Source: an uncultured Selenomonadales bacterium
Lineage (GTDB): Bacteria > Bacillota > Negativicutes > Selenomonadales > Selenomonadaceae
Assembly: GCA_947165295.1 (NCBI GenBank)
Contig: CAMUZU010000008.1
Span: 1-64,000 of the forward strand
Length of the DNA: 64,000 bases
Direction of reading: 5' to 3'
The position numbers and the translations under genes are program-made. Under the pieces are notes generated by a model, which had not been told where the DNA came from, did not search any database, and was given only the letters and a program-made list of their open reading frames with translations. This document shows positions 36,593-45,747 of the stretch, piece after piece. Positions within the stretch are counted from its first letter, which is position 1, and each line of letters opens with the position of its first letter.

Positions 36593-37519
36593 ATGCTGTA
36601 CAACACGCTGATGATGATGAGCAGATTAATTCGGTGCCTGCCTTACGACGCGCTTTTGTTCCTTGGGCGGGTGCTTGGCAATTTGTATTACTTGCTCGTC
36701 AAAAAGCAGCGCGAACGGGCGGTTGCGCAGATGATGCCCGCGCTTAACGTGTCCGAAGATGAGGCGCGAAAACTCGTGCGTGCGTCGTTCGTGAACCTTG
36801 CGCGAAACATGCTCGACATCATGTACATGCCAAACCTCAACGAAGAAAATCTGTCGCAATTCGTGACGATTGATCACCTTGAACGAATGCGGGCGGCTTT
36901 GGACGAAGGTCACGGCGTGGTTGTGTTGACGGGGCACGTCGGCACATGGGAATGGCTCAGCGCGGCTTTCACGCTCAACAACATGCCCGTCACCGCGATA
37001 GCCAAACTTCAACCCAACGCCGAATATTCGCGAGTGCTTGACGACTTGCGGGCGACGATTCACGTTGAAATTTTCAATCGCGGCACGAACGAATTGCGGG
37101 CGGCGGGTCGTGCGCTCAAAGACGGAAAAATTTTGGGCTTCCTTGCCGACCAAGACGCCGGGCCGGGTGGAGCTTTCATAAACTTTTTGGGCAAGACTGC
37201 TTCGACACCAATGGGACCGGCAGTTTTTTCGCGCAGGTTCAACGCACCCGTCGTGCCCGCGTTTATCCTGCGTCAACCCGACGGGCGACACCTGGTCAAA
37301 ATCGGCGAGCCAATGCACTTCGAGGACACGGGCGACACCGACGCCGACTTGTTGCGCTTCACCGAACGCATGACGAAAATTCTTGAACAAGTCATTCGCG
37401 AAAACCCGACGCAGTGGCTCTGGTTTCAGAAACGTTGGAACACGCCGCCCGAAATGCAAAAGACCAACAAACATCACACCGTCAAAGCACGGCGCAGACC
37501 TTCGGAGGACGCGACATGA
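36593..37519 (+). CDS. lpxL: Lysophospholipid/lipid A acyltransferase, LpxL/HtrB family
   Basis: 308 residues from ATG 36593 (GGAGG upstream). VVVLTGHVGTWEWLSAAF carries the HxxxxE catalytic motif, with FLADQDAGPGGAFINFLGK and TQWLWFQKRWN typical of the family. An N-terminal hydrophobic helix anchors it to the inner membrane. Adds a secondary acyl chain to the lipid A precursor. Its stop overlaps the lptC start. Confidence 0.9.
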   Translation: MLYNTLMMMSRLIRCLPYDALLFLGRVLGNLYYLLVKKQRERAVAQMMPALNVSEDEARKLVRASFVNLARNMLDIMYMPNLNEENLSQFVTIDHLERMRAALDEGHGVVVLTGHVGTWEWLSAAFTLNNMPVTAIAKLQPNAEYSRVLDDLRATIHVEIFNRGTNELRAAGRALKDGKILGFLADQDAGPGGAFINFLGKTASTPMGPAVFSRRFNAPVVPAFILRQPDGRHLVKIGEPMHFEDTGDTDADLLRFTERMTKILEQVIRENPTQWLWFQKRWNTPPEMQKTNKHHTVKARRRPSEDAT

Positions 37520-38184
37520 GCACACGAGAAAAAATTTTTGCCGCCGTCGTTGTGACGTTCTTTGTGTGCGTCGTCGTTTGGGCTGTGCGCACGGCTCCGC
37601 CGACTCCGCCGACGATTGCGCCTGACGATATCGACCCGCCGACCGTCATGGAATACGAAGGCAACACAATCGTTGAAGAAGTTGACGGCGTTGTCGTTTG
37701 GGAACTGTCCTGCAGTAAGATGCGCATCGATTCAGTCACGCAACTTGCCGAACTCGACAACGTCGTTGCCAAATTCTATCAGCACGAGAAAGATAAAGTT
37801 TGGCAACTCACCGCCGACAAAGGCGCTTACGACCAAAACGGTAAGATGATTTACGTTCAAGGCAACGTTATCGTCAAAGAAGAAGGCGACAAAGAGTGGC
37901 AGTTGACTTCCGACAGCGGCGTCTGCGACCCGAACAGCAAGTTGATTCACACCGAAGGCAACGTTGTAGTCACCAACAACGAGGGCGCCAAACTCACAAG
38001 CCAAAAGCTCGACTGGTTCGGCGAACAGGAAATGCTTGTTGCCACGGGCGAAGTCAAAATCCGCAAAGACGACGTGCGCGCTTTCGGCGACCTTGCTTAC
38101 TCGAACAACGGCTTTAAACACTTCGGCTTGATGGGCAACGCCAAACTTCAAAAAGGCGTCACCGACGATTCGACGGACTTTTAA
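37516..38184 (+). CDS. lptC: LPS export protein LptC
   Basis: 222 residues. One N-terminal membrane helix (KIFAAVVVTFFVCVVVWAVR), a Pro-rich linker, then repeated beta-jellyroll segments (GNVIVKEEGDKEWQL, EGNVVVTNNEGAKLTSQKLDW). LptC receives LPS from the LptBF complex and hands it to LptA. ATGA overlap with the acyltransferase gene. Confidence 0.88.
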   Translation: MSTREKIFAAVVVTFFVCVVVWAVRTAPPTPPTIAPDDIDPPTVMEYEGNTIVEEVDGVVVWELSCSKMRIDSVTQLAELDNVVAKFYQHEKDKVWQLTADKGAYDQNGKMIYVQGNVIVKEEGDKEWQLTSDSGVCDPNSKLIHTEGNVVVTNNEGAKLTSQKLDWFGEQEMLVATGEVKIRKDDVRAFGDLAYSNNGFKHFGLMGNAKLQKGVTDDSTDF

Positions 38185-38199
38185 CGGAGGGCAACTTTC

Positions 38200-39141
38200 A
38201 TGACGACGACAAAAAAAATCTGCGCGGCTTTGGCGGCGACGTTGCTTATGAGTTCTGCGGCTTTGGCGGCGGAAAACGACACGCCTTCGGAGATAAACGC
38301 GGACGCAATTGAATACGACATGAACACCGGCATTGCGGCGGCGGCGGGCAACATTCTGATTAAATACGGCACGCTGCGTGCGACGGGCTTGCAGGCGGTT
38401 TACAACGTCAAGACCAAAGAGGCGCACCTTATCGGCAACGTGATTGTCATCCGCGACGACGTGCGCATAACTTGCAATTCACTCACGAGTTTTGCTCAAC
38501 AGCACATGATAGCCGACGGAAATGTCGTTGCGGTTCAAACCGTCGCGCCCGACGAACAATATCCAAACGGCGACACACGCACGTTCACCGCCGAACACAT
38601 CGACTACTTCCCCGACGACAAAAAGCACGTCATCATTCCGAAAGGCGGCAAAGCTCAAAGCGCCGTCGAAGGCACGTTCACCGCCGACCAAATGGAAGGT
38701 TGGCTCGACGAACAGCACTACGTCGGACGCGGCAACGCACACATCGTCAGCACACCGCGCAAACTGGAAGCAGGCGGCGACCAGGCGGACTATTTCGGCA
38801 AAGATTCGGGCAGAGCCGTCCTTTCGGGCAACGCGTGGGCGATTCAGGACAACAACACCATTCGCGGCAACCGCTTGACCGTGTACATGGCGGACGACGG
38901 AAACTTGAAGGCGACGCCCGAAGCCGCGCAAATTCCCGACGTCGACGAAGCGTTCAAAATCAGCGACAAGCTCGCCGACAAGACAAACGCAAAGCTCACC
39001 GACTCAACCGCCGATAAATCAGCTGACAATTCAACGGACGCGCAACCCGCCGAAAAGTCAACCGACGATAAGTCTTCGGACAAGCAGACGGTGACGACGC
39101 CCGACAATTCTTTCGACAAAGGCGACAGTCATGAATCTTGA
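38200..39141 (+). CDS. lptA: Periplasmic LPS-bridge protein LptA (OstA domain)
   Basis: 313 residues. Signal peptide ([15 protein letters not shown]), then OstA/LptA beta-jellyroll repeats ([40 protein letters not shown]). The last 70 residues are a low-complexity Asp/Lys/Ser/Thr tail ([19 protein letters not shown]), longer than usual for LptA. Overlaps lptB by 11 nt. Confidence 0.88.
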   Translation: MTTTKKICAALAATLLMSSAALAAENDTPSEINADAIEYDMNTGIAAAAGNILIKYGTLRATGLQAVYNVKTKEAHLIGNVIVIRDDVRITCNSLTSFAQQHMIADGNVVAVQTVAPDEQYPNGDTRTFTAEHIDYFPDDKKHVIIPKGGKAQSAVEGTFTADQMEGWLDEQHYVGRGNAHIVSTPRKLEAGGDQADYFGKDSGRAVLSGNAWAIQDNNTIRGNRLTVYMADDGNLKATPEAAQIPDVDEAFKISDKLADKTNAKLTDSTADKSADNSTDAQPAEKSTDDKSSDKQTVTTPDNSFDKGDSHES

Positions 39142-39850
39142 AGCGCGGGACTTGGTCAAGGCGTTCAAAAATCGAACTGTCGTCAACAAAGTTTCACTGC
39201 GCGTGGAAACGGGCGAAATCGTCGGCTTACTTGGTCCCAACGGCGCGGGCAAGACGACTTCGTTTTACATGATGGTCGGGCTTGAACGTCCCGATTCGGG
39301 CAAAGTTTTCATTTCGGACTTGGACATTACAAAGTTGCCAATGCCGCGGCGCGCCGAACTTGGAATCAGTTACTTGACGCAGGAGCCGTCGATTTTCCGC
39401 AAGCTGACCGTGCGAGAAAACATTTTGGCGATTCTCGAAACAATGGGTCTCGGCAAAAATGAACGCCTCACGCGGCTCAACGAACTTTTGCGCGAATTCA
39501 GCATTCGTCACGTCGAAAAGCGCAAAGGAACGGAACTTTCGGGCGGTGAACGTCGGCGCGTGGAAATTGCCCGCTGTCTTGCGTTGGAGCCGAAATTCAT
39601 TCTGCTTGACGAACCGTTTGCCGGCGTCGACCCGTTGGCGGTTGCCGACATTCAAGACATCATCCGTTACCTGCGCAAACGCGGCATGGGCATTTTGATA
39701 ACCGACCACAATGTCCGCGAAACGTTACACATTGTCGACCGCGCTTACATTTTGAACGAAGGCAAGATTTTGCTCGAAGGCTCGGCGGACGAAATTGCCA
39801 ACAGTGCCGTCGCCCGCAAATTCTATCTCGGCAGCAACTTCACGCTGTAA
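39131..39850 (+). CDS. lptB: LPS export ABC transporter ATPase LptB
   Basis: 239 residues. Walker [11 protein letters not shown] (35-44), signature [19 protein letters not shown], Walker [17 protein letters not shown], and the LptB-specific ending KFYLGSNF. Powers LPS extraction from the inner membrane together with the permease encoded next. Confidence 0.96.
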   Translation: MNLEARDLVKAFKNRTVVNKVSLRVETGEIVGLLGPNGAGKTTSFYMMVGLERPDSGKVFISDLDITKLPMPRRAELGISYLTQEPSIFRKLTVRENILAILETMGLGKNERLTRLNELLREFSIRHVEKRKGTELSGGERRRVEIARCLALEPKFILLDEPFAGVDPLAVADIQDIIRYLRKRGMGILITDHNVRETLHIVDRAYILNEGKILLEGSADEIANSAVARKFYLGSNFTL

Positions 39851-39871
39851 AAAATTCACGGAGGTTTTTTA

Positions 39872-40966
39872 ATGCGCCTCAGGATACTGGACAGATATAT
39901 TTTTCAGGAAGTCGTGTCCGCGTTCTTCTTCGCAATCTGCGCGTTCACGGCGGTGTTTATCGGTTCGGGCACGCTGTTCCGAATCGCAAAATTCATCACA
40001 GACTACGGCGCGAGTTTGTCCTCCGTGGTGAAGATTTTTATTTACGGTCTGCCGAGCATAATCATGTGGACGTTCCCAATGTCGATGCTTTTGTCGACGC
40101 TTTTGACTTTCGGGCGGCTGTCAAGTTCAAGCGAAATTACCGCAATGAAGTCGTGCGGAATCAGTTTCGGACGAATTGCCGCGCCCGCGATTTTTTTGGG
40201 TGTCCTCGTGTCCGGCTGTGCGATTCTGTTCAACGAACACGTCGTACCTTGGGCGAACACCGCTTACAACAACGTCGTTTACTTTGAAATTCAGGGCAAC
40301 ACCGAGCTGAAGAATCAAGACCACATTATCGTTAAGGAAATCACCGCCGGCAAGATGCAACGGCTGATTTACGCCCGCGAGTACAACGCCCGAAACGAAG
40401 TCCTCGAAGGCGTGTCCATGCAAGTTTTCAACGAGGACGGCAAGGTTACGCACGTCGAAAACGCGACGTTTGCCGAGTGGCGCAACGAGCAATGGGTCAT
40501 GCATGACGGCATGATTTACGACTTGGCAGACGACCAGCGCACGCACACAATGAAGTTCGACCGACAGATTCTGCCCGTCAAGGCAAGCCCGCAACAAATT
40601 GTTCGCGAACAAAAAAAGCCCGAAGAACTCACCATGCGCGAACTTAAAGATCAAATTCAAATCATGAAGTCGCAGTACGCAAACACCAACGCGCTTGAAA
40701 CGGAACTTTATCAGCGAATCACCGTGCCGATGGCAAGTTTGATTTTCGCGATAATCGGCGTGCCGCTTGGACTGCAACCGACGCGAACGCCGTCGTCGAT
40801 GGGTTTTGCAATCAGCGTCGTGATTATCTTCGTCTATTACGCGATAATGACGCTTGCCAACGCAATCGCACGTTCGGGTGCAATCGCGCCGATGTACGCC
40901 GTGTGGATACCAAACGTTATCGGCTTGCTGTTCGGCTTCTACTGCGTGTGGCGGGCGTCGAAGTAG
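39872..40966 (+). CDS. lptF: LPS export permease, LptF/LptG family (YjgP/YjgQ)
   Basis: 364 residues, ATG 39872 with GGAGG upstream. Six membrane segments arranged 3+3 around a periplasmic beta-jellyroll domain; RILDRYIFQEVVSAFFFAIC opening and a GVPLGLQPTRTPSSMGFAIS loop are typical. Only one such permease is present in the cluster, so the transporter may use it as a homodimer. Confidence 0.93.
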   Translation: MRLRILDRYIFQEVVSAFFFAICAFTAVFIGSGTLFRIAKFITDYGASLSSVVKIFIYGLPSIIMWTFPMSMLLSTLLTFGRLSSSSEITAMKSCGISFGRIAAPAIFLGVLVSGCAILFNEHVVPWANTAYNNVVYFEIQGNTELKNQDHIIVKEITAGKMQRLIYAREYNARNEVLEGVSMQVFNEDGKVTHVENATFAEWRNEQWVMHDGMIYDLADDQRTHTMKFDRQILPVKASPQQIVREQKKPEELTMRELKDQIQIMKSQYANTNALETELYQRITVPMASLIFAIIGVPLGLQPTRTPSSMGFAISVVIIFVYYAIMTLANAIARSGAIAPMYAVWIPNVIGLLFGFYCVWRASK

Positions 40967-41018
40967 ATTCGTCGTTCGCTCGTTCGTGCCCGTTCGTTAA
41001 TTTGAATTTGTCGCTTAC

Positions 41019-41123
41019 GTTACTTTTCTTTTGGCGCAAAAGAAAAGTAACCAAAAGAAAACAGCCCGCAGGTGATACATCCTGTATCAACTGCGGGCGG
41101 CGGCCGTCATCCATGACGGCCGG
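41019..41123 (-). repeat. Three-hairpin intergenic repeat, copy 4
   Basis: Inverted, almost identical to copy 2 (hairpin B GATAC/GTATC, loop AGGAT). Between lptF and rnhB. Confidence 0.9.
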
Positions 41124-41159
41124 ATTTTCGTTGACGCTTTGTTTCGGAGGCGATTGTTC

Positions 41160-41822
41160 ATGAAAAAATTTTCCGTCGAGGCGGACAGACTTCGCGTCAC
41201 GAAACTTTACGAGTTTGAAACTCAAGCGCGTGCCGAAGGTCACAAGCTCATTGCGGGCGTCGACGAGGCGGGTCGCGGCTCACTTGTCGGCTGCGTCGTC
41301 GTCGCGGCGGTCATCTTGCCCGAAAATATTTATTTGGAGCGGCTTGACGACTCAAAGAAACTTTCCGCCAAAGTTCGCGAAATGCTCTTCGACAAAATCA
41401 CTTCGGCGGCAATCAGTTACAAAGCCGTTTGCGTCGAGGCGGACGAAATTGACAAGCTCAACATTTATCAAGCAACTTTGGTCGGCATGAAACGCGCCGT
41501 CGAAGGTTTGTCCGTTGCGCCGGACTTCGTCTTGACCGACGCAATGAAAGTTGACTTCGACGTTCCGACGCGGGCGATTGTTCACGGCGACTCGCTCAGT
41601 GCTTCCATTGCCGCCGCGTCAATCGTCGCAAAAGTCACCCGCGACAGACTTGCCGACGAGTGGGCGAAAACTTTTCCGCAGTACGGCTTTGACAAAAATC
41701 GCGGTTACGGCACGAAAGCTCACCTTGACGCGATTAAAACTTTCGGCGCGACACCGATTCACCGCCGAAGTTTCGAGCCGGTCAAAAGTTTGTGTGCACA
41801 AAAAAATTCCCCGCCGTGTTGA
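41160..41822 (+). CDS. rnhB: Ribonuclease HII
   Basis: 220 residues from ATG 41160 (CGGAGG upstream). IAGVDEAGRGSLVGCVVVAA with the first catalytic Asp-Glu, LTDAMKVD-type third Asp, and AASIVAKVTRDRLADEWAKT and YGFDKNRGYGTKAHLDAI. Removes RNA primers and misincorporated ribonucleotides. Ends inside the terminator hairpin. Confidence 0.95.
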   Translation: MKKFSVEADRLRVTKLYEFETQARAEGHKLIAGVDEAGRGSLVGCVVVAAVILPENIYLERLDDSKKLSAKVREMLFDKITSAAISYKAVCVEADEIDKLNIYQATLVGMKRAVEGLSVAPDFVLTDAMKVDFDVPTRAIVHGDSLSASIAAASIVAKVTRDRLADEWAKTFPQYGFDKNRGYGTKAHLDAIKTFGATPIHRRSFEPVKSLCAQKNSPPC

Positions 41823-41834
41823 CGGGGATTTTTT
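41801..41834. terminator. Bidirectional terminator between rnhB and the nuclease-like gene
   Basis: TCCCCG (41808-41813) and CGGGGA (41823-41828) flanked by an A run on the left and a T run on the right; it contains the rnhB stop codon. Confidence 0.75.
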
Positions 41835-43053
41835 ATTTGAGCGACGGTTCGACACTTCGCCACCACGACAGAAATTTTTTCGCGGCATTGAAAGTTTCGG
41901 CGTCCTCCGTGCGATTGAAAGCGAATTCGTAAACGATTGCGCGCACGTCACGGACGGCGACGGCGGAAATTTTTTTGTCGGTCGTGCCGAAAGTCAACGT
42001 GTAAAATCTCGCGGCGAATTTGATCGCGTTGCCAAAGTCGGAGTGAATCAGCCCGCGTGTGTCGCAACCGACGGCAGCCGCAAGCTGAAACATTTCGGCG
42101 AACAAACAAGTTTCGTCGCCCGCCAACGCGAAGATGTCGACGGTCGTTCCGTTCGGCGCGTGAAGTTCAAAAACTTTTTCTGCGGGCGCGGTCGGTCGAA
42201 AAGTGTACGGCGTTTGATAATCGGACTTCATGCGCGCAAGTTTGATGTCGTCAAGCAACGCGTAAAACTTTTCGGCGAACGCGCCAATCGCTTCGACGGC
42301 GTTCAAGTTTCGCACGGCGTGATACATTTCGCGCAACCGATAAGTCGGCACGCGTCGAAAACTTGAGCGCAAGGCGTCGACGAACGCGGGAATTTTTTCT
42401 TCGGACGGCATCTCGTCGGGCAACGTCACGCGCAAAACTTTTCGGACGGCGTCGCGGCTTTCGGCAAGAATTTCTTCGTCGGACAGCTCAACGTCGTCTT
42501 TAAGCGGGCGGAAAATTTTTTGCTCGGCGGACGAAAGATTTATCGCACGCAAACGCTCCAAGTCAACGAAGCCGGGTCGTCCGACGGGCACGAACTGCTT
42601 GATGTGGTAATAGCGGTACAAGCCGTTGGACTGCTCCACGTCGACGGGAAATTTTTTTTCTTCGACGTGCAACGGAACTTCCAGCTCGTCAAGGTCGCGC
42701 CAAAAAATTCGCTCGCGCTCTTCGTCGACGACGAACAAGTTCAGATACAAATTTTTTTCGGCGGCGTACTTGCGATAACCTTCAACCTGGCTCGTCGGCA
42801 AAATGTACACGGGGAAGCGGCCGTAGCTGTAACCCAACGTCGTGCGCGTTTTGACTTCGACAAGCTCGGTGCCCTTCCACAGCGAAAATTTCTTCGGCGC
42901 GGTCAACACAAAGTCAACGTGACTTGAACCCGTCGAAGCCGTGTCGGGCGGGCGACGAACTTCACAGCCGCGAAACTCCAAAAACTTTTGGACGATCTGC
43001 TCACCGACCAAACCTTTGCGATAAGCGGGCGTCTGCTCGAAACGTTTGCCCAC
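41833..43053 (-). CDS. Unknown protein with PD-(D/E)XK nuclease-like N-terminal domain
   Basis: 406 residues from GTG 43053, with GAGGTG 6 nt before it. Residues about 10-85 look like a restriction-endonuclease fold: GLVGEQIVQKFLEFRGCEV, then SSHVDFVLTAPKK and ELVEVKTRTTLGYSYGRF, giving the D-x(n)-E-x-K arrangement. Residues after about 150 are unrecognised, with an Arg-rich middle and a C-terminal beta-rich part (GTTVDIFALAGDETCLF). The open frame continues upstream across ychF, but that part is only the antisense of ychF. A nuclease, perhaps in defence or repair, is an inference from the fold alone. Confidence 0.65.
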   Translation of the reverse strand: MGKRFEQTPAYRKGLVGEQIVQKFLEFRGCEVRRPPDTASTGSSHVDFVLTAPKKFSLWKGTELVEVKTRTTLGYSYGRFPVYILPTSQVEGYRKYAAEKNLYLNLFVVDEERERIFWRDLDELEVPLHVEEKKFPVDVEQSNGLYRYYHIKQFVPVGRPGFVDLERLRAINLSSAEQKIFRPLKDDVELSDEEILAESRDAVRKVLRVTLPDEMPSEEKIPAFVDALRSSFRRVPTYRLREMYHAVRNLNAVEAIGAFAEKFYALLDDIKLARMKSDYQTPYTFRPTAPAEKVFELHAPNGTTVDIFALAGDETCLFAEMFQLAAAVGCDTRGLIHSDFGNAIKFAARFYTLTFGTTDKKISAVAVRDVRAIVYEFAFNRTEDAETFNAAKKFLSWWRSVEPSLK

Positions 43054-43137
43054 GTCAATCACCTCGCAAAAAAACTTCGCTTGACGAAAAAATTTTCCTG
43101 CCGTAGACTTCACGAAAAAACTTGGAGGCAACAATTC

Positions 43138-44235
43138 ATGAGCAACCTTGAAGTCGGTATCGTCGGTTTGCCGAACGTCGGCAAGTCGACGCTTTTCAAT
43201 GCGATAACGAAGGCGGGCGCGGAAGCCGCAAATTACCCGTTCTGCACGATTGAACCGAATGTCGGAGTCGTCGCCGTGCCCGACGGTCGGCTTGACGTGT
43301 TGACCAAACTTTACAACTCGAAGAAGACGACGCCCGCGCTCGTTCGTTTCGTCGACATTGCCGGGCTCGTCAAAGGCGCGTCGAAGGGCGAAGGTCTCGG
43401 CAACAAGTTCCTCGAACACATCCGTCAAGTCGACGCGATTGCTCACGTCGTGCGCTGTTTCGCGGACGAAAACATAACGCACGTCGCGGACACGATTGAC
43501 CCGCTGCGCGACATCGACACGATTCAAACGGAGCTGTGCCTTGCGGACTTGGACGTTGTCGACAAACGCCTTGCCAAAGTCGCTAAACTTTTGAAGTCGG
43601 GCAGCAAGGAAGCTCGCGCCGAAGCCGACGTTTTGGAACGCGTGAAAGTTTCGTTGGACGCCGCCAAACCTGCGCGAAGTTTGAACTTGACCGACGACGA
43701 ATTGACTTTGATTCGTGACGCGAACTTGTTGACGCTTAAACCCGTGCTTTACGTCGCCAACGTCGCCGAAGACGAATTGACTTCCGAAAACGCCAACGTC
43801 GCCAAAGTGCGCAAGCTCGCCGAAACTGAAGGCGCACAAGTCGTCGTCATTTGCGCGAAGGTCGAAGCCGAAATTGCCGAACTCGACGCGGACGAAGCCA
43901 AAGAGTTTCTTTCGGACTTGGGACTCGACAGTTCAGGTCTCGACAGGTTGATTCACGCGGCGTTTGACTTGTTGGGCTTGATGACTTTCTTGACTGCCGG
44001 TGCCGATGAGTGCCGCGCCTGGACGATTGCCAAAGGTACGCCTGCGGTCAAAGCGGCGGGCAAAATTCACAGCGACATTGAACGCGGTTTCATTCGTGCG
44101 GAGATTGTCAACTACGACGACTTGATTCGGCTCGGCTCGATAACCGCTGCCCGCGACAAAGGCCTTGTGCGCCTCGAAGGCAAAGATTACATCATGCAGG
44201 ACGGCGACGTTACTTATTTCCGTTTCAACGTGTGA
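43138..44235 (+). CDS. ychF: Redox-regulated ATPase YchF (OLA1 family)
   Basis: 365 residues from ATG 43138 (GGAGG upstream). [20 protein letters not shown] Walker [20 protein letters not shown] switch region, NVAEDEL in place of the G4 NKxD (as expected for an ATP-preferring member), a coiled-coil insertion, and the C-terminal TGS domain ([20 protein letters not shown]). Ribosome-associated, linked to stress responses. Divergent from the nuclease-like gene. Confidence 0.96.
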   Translation: MSNLEVGIVGLPNVGKSTLFNAITKAGAEAANYPFCTIEPNVGVVAVPDGRLDVLTKLYNSKKTTPALVRFVDIAGLVKGASKGEGLGNKFLEHIRQVDAIAHVVRCFADENITHVADTIDPLRDIDTIQTELCLADLDVVDKRLAKVAKLLKSGSKEARAEADVLERVKVSLDAAKPARSLNLTDDELTLIRDANLLTLKPVLYVANVAEDELTSENANVAKVRKLAETEGAQVVVICAKVEAEIAELDADEAKEFLSDLGLDSSGLDRLIHAAFDLLGLMTFLTAGADECRAWTIAKGTPAVKAAGKIHSDIERGFIRAEIVNYDDLIRLGSITAARDKGLVRLEGKDYIMQDGDVTYFRFNV

Positions 44236-44249
44236 ATTAATTTCGCGCA

Positions 44250-44288
44250 AAAAAATTCCCGCCGATTTGCTCGACGGGGATTTTTAGT
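44250..44288. terminator. Terminator after ychF
   Basis: Stem arms 44258-44265 and 44271-44278 (one mismatch), A run before, T run after. Also serves the convergent 49-codon gene. Confidence 0.75.
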
Positions 44289-44302
44289 TTGAGGTGACGT
44301 TG

Positions 44303-44452
44303 TCAGTTTTTGCTGCCGGACTCTTTGCGGTCGTTGGCGTCGACTTTCTTGACGGAAGAATTTTTCTTCGCGTCGCCAAGTCGTTTGACGCCTGCGGGTT
44401 TGTCTTCGCGCAGAGTGTTCTTGACTTTGTTCGCCAGGTTGGACTTGTTCAT
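44303..44452 (-). CDS. Small Lys-rich protein, 49 aa, unknown
   Basis: ATG 44452 has GGCGGAGG upstream. The product is very basic (MNKSNLANKVKNTLREDKPA, then KKNSSVKKVDANDRKESGSK) with no hydrophobic stretch. It lies between ychF and the metal-responsive repressor gene, divergent from the latter. The composition suggests a nucleic-acid or ribosome-associated small protein, but no family is recognised. Confidence 0.5.
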   Translation of the reverse strand: MNKSNLANKVKNTLREDKPAGVKRLGDAKKNSSVKKVDANDRKESGSKN

Positions 44453-44546
44453 AAAGCAATCGCCTCCGCCGTGAATTTAGCAAATTTCCTTGACGCCGTC
44501 AACCGAATCAACTAAACTGCCGTCAAAAAATTTCGGGAGGCAAGCA

Positions 44547-44861
44547 ATGCACGAACACGAACACACGCTTGAAGACGGCACGGTCATTCGCCACACGCAC
44601 AGCCACACGCAGACGAAGGCGGTTTTGAATCGCATGGCGCGGCTTATCGGGCACCTGCAGTCAACCAGAAGGATGATTGAGGACGGGCGCGACTGCTCTG
44701 AAATTTTGATTCAGCTGTCCGCCGTCGACGCCGCGATTAAGGCCGTGCAACGAATAATCCTGAAAGATCATCTCGAACATTGCATCGTTGACGCGGTCAA
44801 AGACGGCGACACCGCCGCGCTCGAACGCTTGAACAAGGCCGTCGAACAATTCATTCGCTGA
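44547..44861 (+). CDS. CsoR/RcnR/FrmR-family metal-sensing repressor
   Basis: 104 residues from ATG 44547 (GGGAGG upstream). Alpha-helical DUF156 protein with the Cys50-His75-Cys79 triad, the spacing of Cu(I)-sensing CsoR. RMARLIGHLQSTRRMIEDG matches the DNA-binding helix. The N-terminus is His-rich (HEHEHTLEDG, RHTHSHTQ), which may widen metal binding. No copper exporter gene is adjacent, so the target is elsewhere. Confidence 0.9.
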   Translation: MHEHEHTLEDGTVIRHTHSHTQTKAVLNRMARLIGHLQSTRRMIEDGRDCSEILIQLSAVDAAIKAVQRIILKDHLEHCIVDAVKDGDTAALERLNKAVEQFIR

Positions 44862-44900
44862 AAAAAAATTTCTCCGCCGATTGACGGAGAGTTTTTTTAT
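44862..44900 (+). terminator. Terminator after the CsoR-type gene
   Basis: TCTCCG (44871-44876) pairs with CGGAGA (44885-44890), followed by a T run. Confidence 0.85.
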
Positions 44901-44946
44901 TCGCTGAGCAAGGCACGCACGACAGTTGCCGCATTGAAACGAAAAT

Positions 44947-45048
44947 CCGGCCGTCATGGATGACGGCCGCCGCCCGCGGTTGAAACAGGATGTTTCACCT
45001 GCGGGCTGTTTTCTTTTGCTACTTTTCTTTTGCGCCAAAAGAAAAGTA
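44947..45048 (+). repeat. Three-hairpin intergenic repeat, copy 5
   Basis: Hairpin B GAAAC-AGGAT-GTTTC, hairpin C ACTTTTCTTTT/AAAAGAAAAGT. Lies between convergent csoR-type and tcdA genes. Confidence 0.9.
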
Positions 45049-45062
45049 GATAAACGCACAGT

Positions 45063-45746
45063 TCATTCGCTGATTAAATCTTTGACGACTTCGCCTGCAA
45101 GAATCAAGCCCGCAACCGACGGAACGAACGCCGTTGAGCCGATAACGTCTTCCACGCGGCGCGGAACTTCGTCCGACCAAACGACCTTCAAGCGGTTGAT
45201 TCCGCGTTCACGAAGTTTCTTGCGCAGAATTTTCGCGACGGGGTCAACGCTCGTGTCGTAAATGTCGCCGACCTTGAAGCGCGTTGCGTCGAACTTGTTG
45301 CCCGCGCCCATGCACGAAACAATTTTCACGCCGCGACGGTTGCACTCTTCGACCAGAAAAATTTTCGCGGTGAGATTGTCAATCGCGTCGACGACGTAAT
45401 CAAACTTGCAAACAAAAAAATCCTCGACGGGCGCAGTCGGCAAGAAAAACTTTTGAATCGCGTCGACGTGTGCCGCAGGATTGATGTCGTGAATTCTGTC
45501 GCGCATGACTTCGACTTTCGCACGCCCGACGGTTGAGCTGAGCGCGTGCAGTTGACGGTTGATGTTCGTCGCGTCGATTGAATCTTTGTCGACCAAAACC
45601 AGCCGCCCGACGCCCGAACGAGCCAACGCCTCCGCCGCAAAGGAACCGACTCCGCCAACACCAAAAATCGCGACGGTTGCCGAATTAAGCTTACGAAAGT
45701 TTTCGTCGCCGATTAAAACTTTGAGCCGCTGAAATCTGTCGTCCAT
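45063..45746 (-). CDS. tcdA: tRNA threonylcarbamoyladenosine dehydratase (E1-like)
   Basis: 227 residues. ThiF/E1 fold: VAIFGVGGVGSFAAEALARS nucleotide loop, LVLVDKDSIDATNINRQLHA, and VVDAIDNLTAKIFLVEECN. It cyclises t6A37 in tRNA to ct6A with ATP. Starts one base after the ftsZ-like stop. The t6A pathway genes tsaB and tsaE lie 4 kb away. Confidence 0.9.
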   Translation of the reverse strand: MDDRFQRLKVLIGDENFRKLNSATVAIFGVGGVGSFAAEALARSGVGRLVLVDKDSIDATNINRQLHALSSTVGRAKVEVMRDRIHDINPAAHVDAIQKFFLPTAPVEDFFVCKFDYVVDAIDNLTAKIFLVEECNRRGVKIVSCMGAGNKFDATRFKVGDIYDTSVDPVAKILRKKLRERGINRLKVVWSDEVPRRVEDVIGSTAFVPSVAGLILAGEVVKDLISE

Positions 45747-45747
45747 G

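Noticed and set aside
43054-43839. Upstream extension of the nuclease-like frame across ychF
   Set aside because: This part mirrors the well-supported ychF gene; a ribosome binding site and family-like start are at 43053.
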